A DNA stretch of 64,000 nucleotides from Bacteroidales bacterium (lineage in GTDB: Bacteria > Bacteroidota > Bacteroidia > Bacteroidales > UBA1715), in contig JADKDL010000009.1 of NCBI GenBank assembly GCA_016714605.1, positions 1 through 64,000 of the forward strand, given 5' to 3'. The position numbers were made by a program, and so were the translations under genes. The notes beneath the pieces were generated by a model. The model was not told where the DNA came from. It made no database searches and was given only the letters and a program-made list of their open reading frames with translations. Below, in pieces: positions 59,791 through 64,000 of this stretch (its first letter is position 1; each line of letters starts with the position of its first letter).

Positions 59791-59792
59791 AA

Positions 59793-60983
59793 TTACCAAT
59801 TCAATTCACATGATTCACTTACTTTAATATGATAACCACTACCATAGTTCAGTTTTACCAGTGTATTTAGAAATGGAAGATTGGTGTTGACATAAAATAA
59901 ATAGTTGTCTTTTACCGATTCTACCTTATCCCAAATTCCCTGAAGTGCAATTTCAATAGGGGTACTTCCAATTAATGGACAACCAATATAATTCCATCCC
60001 TTATTTAATACAACTTTAACTGGGGTATCCATTACCGTTACATGTACTACTTCCGATTTTGCATATTCGCCCGAAGCGTCAATAGCAATTGCTTTCAAAT
60101 AATAAGTTCCTAAGGCAACATTTACCCAAGTATAGGAATATGGAGCTGTGAAATCTTCTCCTAATTTTGTGGTGCCATTATAAAACTCTACTTTTTCAAT
60201 TGATCCGCTTGTTGAGGTTGCAGTTGCTGTCATGTGCAAATATGCTGGAGCAGTATATGGAGTTGATTGAGTAGGAGCTGTAAGTGAAACACTTATTGGC
60301 GATGGTTGCAAACTACAAACGGTAATATTTGAATTACCACTACTTTGATATCCTTCGGTAATCATTAACTGATAATCCATTGTTGAACCCAAATACATCC
60401 CATATTTTTCCCATTCTTCAACGTGTTTTGAAAACGTGATTGTACCACTCGATCTTTTTTGTGTTCTTACACTCCAATATTGCATGACTGGATTTATTCC
60501 AAAGTTTACTTTTTGTTTTCTGTAGATTTTGTAAGTTCCGCCATCGCAGGTAAACGTACCTTTATATTCAACATCAGTTGAGTTAGATAAAGGAATCCAT
60601 GTTCCGTAGTTTTCAATTACATAATATTCCACTAATTGGTTCCTTGTCCATCCATACAAAGCTAAATAAGCATTACTTCCACCATTAAAGGTGCCACTGA
60701 AACAAACATTGCGATCAATTCTTCCTTGCGCCCAACCTTTTCCGGCAATAAAATTTGAAGCATTTGACCATATTGTAGAATAATTTCCATCTTCACCCAA
60801 TGTCATAGATGCAATTCCTTGTGAATCTTCTCTCCAAAAATAGTAGAACCAACCTTCATGCGTACTTTTTTCGTTTTTTGTAATAGTTTGTCCTTCTACC
60901 TGAAATGAGGCAGTGCAAATAAGGATTAGTATAAAGATATTTTGGAAAAAACTTCTTGCTTTTAAATAATAAATATTTTTCAT
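59793..60983 (-). CDS. Secreted GH11 endo-beta-1,4-xylanase, copy 1
   Basis: 396 residues. Signal peptide to about residue 31 (ILICTASFQVEGQ). The GH11 jelly roll covers about 33-225: GNYSTIWSNASNFIAGKGW, LALYGWTRNQLVEYYVIENYG (nucleophile Glu119), QYWSVRTQKRSSGTITFS, LMITEGYQSSGNS (acid/base Glu210). An Ig-like domain (about 230-315, IEKVEFYNGTTKLGEDF) resembles the one in the GH53 protein. It ends with only one half of the C-terminal module (LNKGWNYIGCPL ... FLNTLVKLNYGSGYHIKV). It cleaves xylan. It is tandem with a close paralogue, with identical 3' ends. Confidence 0.95.
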   Translation of the reverse strand: MKNIYYLKARSFFQNIFILILICTASFQVEGQTITKNEKSTHEGWFYYFWREDSQGIASMTLGEDGNYSTIWSNASNFIAGKGWAQGRIDRNVCFSGTFNGGSNAYLALYGWTRNQLVEYYVIENYGTWIPLSNSTDVEYKGTFTCDGGTYKIYRKQKVNFGINPVMQYWSVRTQKRSSGTITFSKHVEEWEKYGMYLGSTMDYQLMITEGYQSSGNSNITVCSLQPSPISVSLTAPTQSTPYTAPAYLHMTATATSTSGSIEKVEFYNGTTKLGEDFTAPYSYTWVNVALGTYYLKAIAIDASGEYAKSEVVHVTVMDTPVKVVLNKGWNYIGCPLIGSTPIEIALQGIWDKVESVKDNYLFYVNTNLPFLNTLVKLNYGSGYHIKVSESCELNW

Positions 60984-61149
60984 ATAGTTTCTTTTAGGTT
61001 ATTAGAGTAATGTTTTATTGCACAATAGTTTCTTAGAAATATTATAATGAATTCTCTTTTTAAATAAAACATCAGGACGAGATTGAAATTAACAGTCTCG
61101 CGGCAATAGCTTGTAGGTCTAATATTTCTATTCTTAACTTAATGGCATT

Positions 61150-61202
61150 TAGCCAGAGGCTTTGAATACTCATGCTAAGCGATGACGCTTCGCCAAACAG
61201 AG
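61150..61202. repeat. Dispersed repeat TTGAAT...GCCAAAC, copy 3
   Basis: AGCCAGAGGC, then TTTGAATACTCATGCTAAGC and GATGACGCTTCGCCAAACAG. It lies between the two xylanase genes. Confidence 0.72.
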
Positions 61203-61233
61203 AACCAATGCTAGTTTATAAATCAAAAACGCA

Positions 61234-62424
61234 TTACCAATTCAATTCACATGATTCACTTACTTTAATATGATAACCACTACCATAGTTCAGTTTTACC
61301 AGTGTATTTAGAAATGGAAGATTGGTGTTGACATAATATGAATAGTTGTCTTTAACCAATTCTACTTTATCCCAAACTCCTTGAAGTGCAATTTCTATGG
61401 GAGTACTCCCAACTAAAGGACATCCAATATAATTCCATCCTTTATTTAAGATTACTTTATTAGGAGTATCCAGAACATTTATACTTACTTCTTCTGATTT
61501 TATAGACACTCCCAAAGAATCTACAGCAACAGCATTCAAATTATAAGTTCCTAAAGCAACATTTGCCCACGTATAGGAATAAGGAGCTGATAAATCCTCA
61601 CCCAATTTTGTAGTACCATTGTAAAATTCAACCTTTTCAATTGATCCACTTGTTGAGGCAGCTGTAGCAGTCAAATTAACATATGCAGGAGCAGAAAGCG
61701 TAGTTGTAGTATAAGGAGCAGCATATGCAATACTTAATGGTGAAATAGATTCACAAACGGTAATATTTGAATTACCACTACTTTGATAAGCTTCGGTAAT
61801 CATTATCTGATAATCCATTGTTGAACCCAAATTCATTCCATACTTCTTCCACTCTTCTACGTGTTTTGAAAAAGTTATAGTTCCACTCGATCTTGTTTGT
61901 GTTCTTATGCTCCAGTATTGTGTGTGTGGAGGATTTATTGTTAATCTTGTAATTCTCCTTTTATAAATTTTATACGTTCCACCATCGCAGGCAAACGACC
62001 CCATATATTCCATATCGCTTGCGTTTGAAAAAGAATTCCACTGTCCGTGATTTTCCAAAACATAATACTCAATTGTTTCGTTCCTTGTCCATCCATACAA
62101 AGCTAATAATGCATAACTTCCACCATTAAAGGTGCCACTGAAACAAACATTGCGATCAACTCTTCCTTGCAACCAACCTTTACCTCCAAAAAATTCTGAT
62201 GCATTTGACCATTTTGTCGAATAATTTCCATCGGCTCCCAATGTCATAGAAATAGATCCTTGAGATTCGGCTCTCCAAAAATAGTAGAACCGACCATCAT
62301 GTGTACCTTTTTCGTTAATTGTTAAAGTTTGACCTTCTACTAGAAATGAGTTAAAACAAACTAGTATTAAGACAAAAATATTTTGGAATAATCTTGGTAA
62401 ATTTAAATAACTAACATTCTTCAT
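61234..62424 (-). CDS. Secreted GH11 endo-beta-1,4-xylanase, copy 2
   Basis: About 396 residues from the ATG at 62424 (MKNVSYLNLPRLFQNIFVLILV). The layout is the same as copy 1: GH11 with LALYGWTRNETIEYYVLENHG (nucleophile Glu119) and IMITEAYQSSGNS (acid/base Glu), Ig-like domain, half module. Differences lie mostly in the thumb/finger region (NPPHTQYWSIRTQTRSSG) and the Ig domain. The last 104 bases, including the stop, are identical to copy 1. The roughly 250-base spacer has its own leader, so each copy probably has its own promoter. Confidence 0.95.
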   Translation of the reverse strand: MKNVSYLNLPRLFQNIFVLILVCFNSFLVEGQTLTINEKGTHDGRFYYFWRAESQGSISMTLGADGNYSTKWSNASEFFGGKGWLQGRVDRNVCFSGTFNGGSYALLALYGWTRNETIEYYVLENHGQWNSFSNASDMEYMGSFACDGGTYKIYKRRITRLTINPPHTQYWSIRTQTRSSGTITFSKHVEEWKKYGMNLGSTMDYQIMITEAYQSSGNSNITVCESISPLSIAYAAPYTTTTLSAPAYVNLTATAASTSGSIEKVEFYNGTTKLGEDLSAPYSYTWANVALGTYNLNAVAVDSLGVSIKSEEVSINVLDTPNKVILNKGWNYIGCPLVGSTPIEIALQGVWDKVELVKDNYSYYVNTNLPFLNTLVKLNYGSGYHIKVSESCELNW

Positions 62425-62775
62425 ATTGGTTTTTTTTTGGTTATTAGAGTGTTGAAGATAAACCACATATATTTATCCTCTCACAAAGGAAACAATATTA
62501 AAAAACAATACAAATAAGAAATGTTGTATAATCATAGTACAAATGTTTTATTGTATTGTGATTTCAAATAATTCATCAAAGAACTTCTTTAAAATAAATA
62601 ATCTGGGACAGATTGAAATTGAACTTATTGAGGGTATAGCTCAGGGTCTCATTCTTAATGTAAGAATTACTTAAAACACAAATTGTTTTTTTTAATTGCC
62701 ATTGCAATTCGAAAATGATTTAGTAAAATTGCAACTTATTTTAAGTATCATTGAATCATTAAATTTAAAAAACAG
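62425..62775. other. Intergenic between divergent genes
   Basis: About 350 AT-rich bases between the second xylanase (minus) and the last gene (plus). It should hold both promoters. No hairpin or repeat of note. Confidence 0.45.
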
Positions 62776-64000
62776 ATGAAAAAAATTATTACCCTATTAT
62801 TTACACTCTTTTTGGCAAGTGTTCTATTTGCGCAAACCGGATCGGTTGCGGTAGTTTCAATACCCGATGAAATTGAAGCCGGAGACACTGTAGATATACA
62901 AGTATCTTACACCTCTAATATTCCGGTAACTGTTACAGCTCAATTGTTTCAAACACAAGAAAATTTACTATCACCTGATTATAACACTTGGGTTAAGGCA
63001 TTTACTTTAAAAGATAAGCCTGCTGATACTAATGCTATAGTTACCATTAGTTTTATAGTACCGGGAAGCACAGCTCCTTCTACTACATTAACAAACAGAC
63101 AGTACACTTTTGATTTCAAATTAACCCCAACAGCAGGTGGAAGCGATTTTGGCTATAATAATGGAACCGCTGATCATACCGTTATTATTAAACCTTCTTC
63201 TATTGTTTTTGATAAAATAGATTTCAAAAATGCAGAAGTGCTAATAAAAAAAGTTGGAGAGACGATTACTGTAGATTTTGAATATACTTTATCAGATGTA
63301 CGTAATGTAAAAGCTGGTATTGCTATATATTCAAGCACCGGTGCTTGGGTTGGAAATGCAATGGTTGGAGAAACGGAAGTGGCTCAATATTTTTCTGACC
63401 AAGCAAAAACTACAACCACTCCGGTTCAAAAAACTGCTACTATAGTTATTCCAGAAGGTTTAAAACCTAGTGCTTTGCTTGAAAATGGCAATGTTTATAA
63501 ATTGGTAGTTACAATAGCTAAAGCTGATTGGGGATGGATAACAGACAAAAAAGTTGACATCACTATTGAAAATATTGAAGAAGTTGTTGAAGAACGTATT
63601 CAATTACCTTCTTATATGTTATCAGAGGTAGAAGCAGGTAAATCTTTAGATTTTGGTGTTATGTATTTCCTTGCAGAGACAAGAAATTTGAAAGCTGCTC
63701 TTGCAATTTATACTACAGAAGGTGTTTTTGAATCGGTAGTTACGGTTGATAATAATGAAGTAGCTCAGATGTTTGACGCTGTAGCTGCAACTGGTGCTAC
63801 TGCTGCAACTCAAGTGGTGAGCCTAGATTTGCCTTCTACAATTACTCCTTCGGCTAGTTTACCTGCCGGTAAAGTTTACAAACTTGAAATTTCTATAATT
63901 GGTACTGATGGAACTGTTATTAAGAAAGAGACTTCTCCTTTTACTGTAACTGCAGTAAAAACTACTGAGACCGAAATTTCTACTACAGGTTTATCTATTT
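62776..64000 (+). CDS. Secreted beta-sandwich repeat protein, start only (runs off the window)
   Basis: An ATG at 62776, preceded by AAAACAG, begins MKKIITLLFTLFLASVLFAQTG, a signal peptide. The frame is open for all 408 codons to the edge. The mature part holds at least three related domains of roughly 120-150 residues (IPDEIEAGDTVDIQVSYTSN; VGETITVDFEYTLSDVRNVKAG.AIYSSTG; EAGKSLDFGVMYFLAETRNLKAALAIYTTEG). The last two are clear copies, each followed by EVAQ[YM]F. It is rich in Thr, Ala and Val, as surface adhesin-like or carbohydrate-binding proteins are. No catalytic motif yet. The C-terminus, which would show a T9SS or twin-module tail, lies outside. Confidence 0.8.
   Translation, partial: MKKIITLLFTLFLASVLFAQTGSVAVVSIPDEIEAGDTVDIQVSYTSNIPVTVTAQLFQTQENLLSPDYNTWVKAFTLKDKPADTNAIVTISFIVPGSTAPSTTLTNRQYTFDFKLTPTAGGSDFGYNNGTADHTVIIKPSSIVFDKIDFKNAEVLIKKVGETITVDFEYTLSDVRNVKAGIAIYSSTGAWVGNAMVGETEVAQYFSDQAKTTTTPVQKTATIVIPEGLKPSALLENGNVYKLVVTIAKADWGWITDKKVDITIENIEEVVEERIQLPSYMLSEVEAGKSLDFGVMYFLAETRNLKAALAIYTTEGVFESVVTVDNNEVAQMFDAVAATGATAATQVVSLDLPSTITPSASLPAGKVYKLEISIIGTDGTVIKKETSPFTVTAVKTTETEISTTGLSI

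Larger units (their letters stand above)
59400..59792. other. Intergenic with two repeats
   Basis: About 390 bases without a gene. It holds the right copy of the 80-bp repeat (59547-59626), a GAACTTGAGTTCGTGCC hairpin fragment near 59408, and the 21-bp tandem array beside the xylanase stop. Confidence 0.6.

Overview
The window looks like a piece of a Bacteroidota chromosome or metagenomic contig, probably from a free-living polysaccharide degrader of the Bacteroidales/Cytophagales type. The evidence is low overall G+C, periplasmic sensors with two-component-regulator propellers, T9SS-type C-terminal domains (type A and type B), BACON domains, and many large multidomain secreted glycanases. 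No tRNA, rRNA, transposase or cas gene was seen.

Layout. 1-9075 (minus strand): the end-truncated periplasmic propeller of a sensor protein, a GH9 glucanase and a propeller histidine kinase. 9304-17770 (plus): a rhamnogalacturonan-I set of GH53 galactanase, PL11 lyase and GH43 arabinanase. 18004-27321: small envelope proteins, a DUF4062-STAND-like NTPase, a coiled-coil protein, a 21-bp minisatellite and many palindromic repeats. 27927-33019: a very large T9SS type B surface protein, broken into many frames. 33054-45226 (minus): a probable synthase-dependent exopolysaccharide locus (TPR/beta-barrel exporter, processive GT2 synthase, CDP-glucose pathway enzymes, epimerase, membrane-anchored GH26 hydrolase, two BACON proteins, acyltransferase). 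45542-46477: a divergent SDR. 46711-50060: a three-gene DUF262 / AAA-DUF3696 / unknown cassette bounded by 60-bp direct repeats. 50096-56800 (plus): a LamG-GH43 enzyme and a GH30 galactanase. 56945-59399: a small membrane protein, a nonsense-mutated alpha/beta hydrolase and a secreted TPR-like protein. 59793-62424: two tandem GH11 xylanases. 62776-64000: start of a further secreted repeat protein.

How it fits together. The secreted enzymes would attack the side chains and backbone of pectin RG-I (PL11, GH53, GH43, GH30), xylan (GH11) and beta-glucan (GH9). There are no SusC/SusD genes. Nine proteins share an unusual C-terminal module: two half-repeats, each with a GW[NH]-type motif and an [I/L]EPG.[GA]Y motif. 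It probably does the sorting or anchoring job. In four of them the linker between the half-repeats is written by a 28-bp perfect palindrome, and one has a second palindrome inserted in frame.

Quality warning. At least seven genes contain one apparent single-base indel, several in homopolymers, and the type B gene contains many. These may be sequencing errors, so the pseudogene status of any one gene is unproven.
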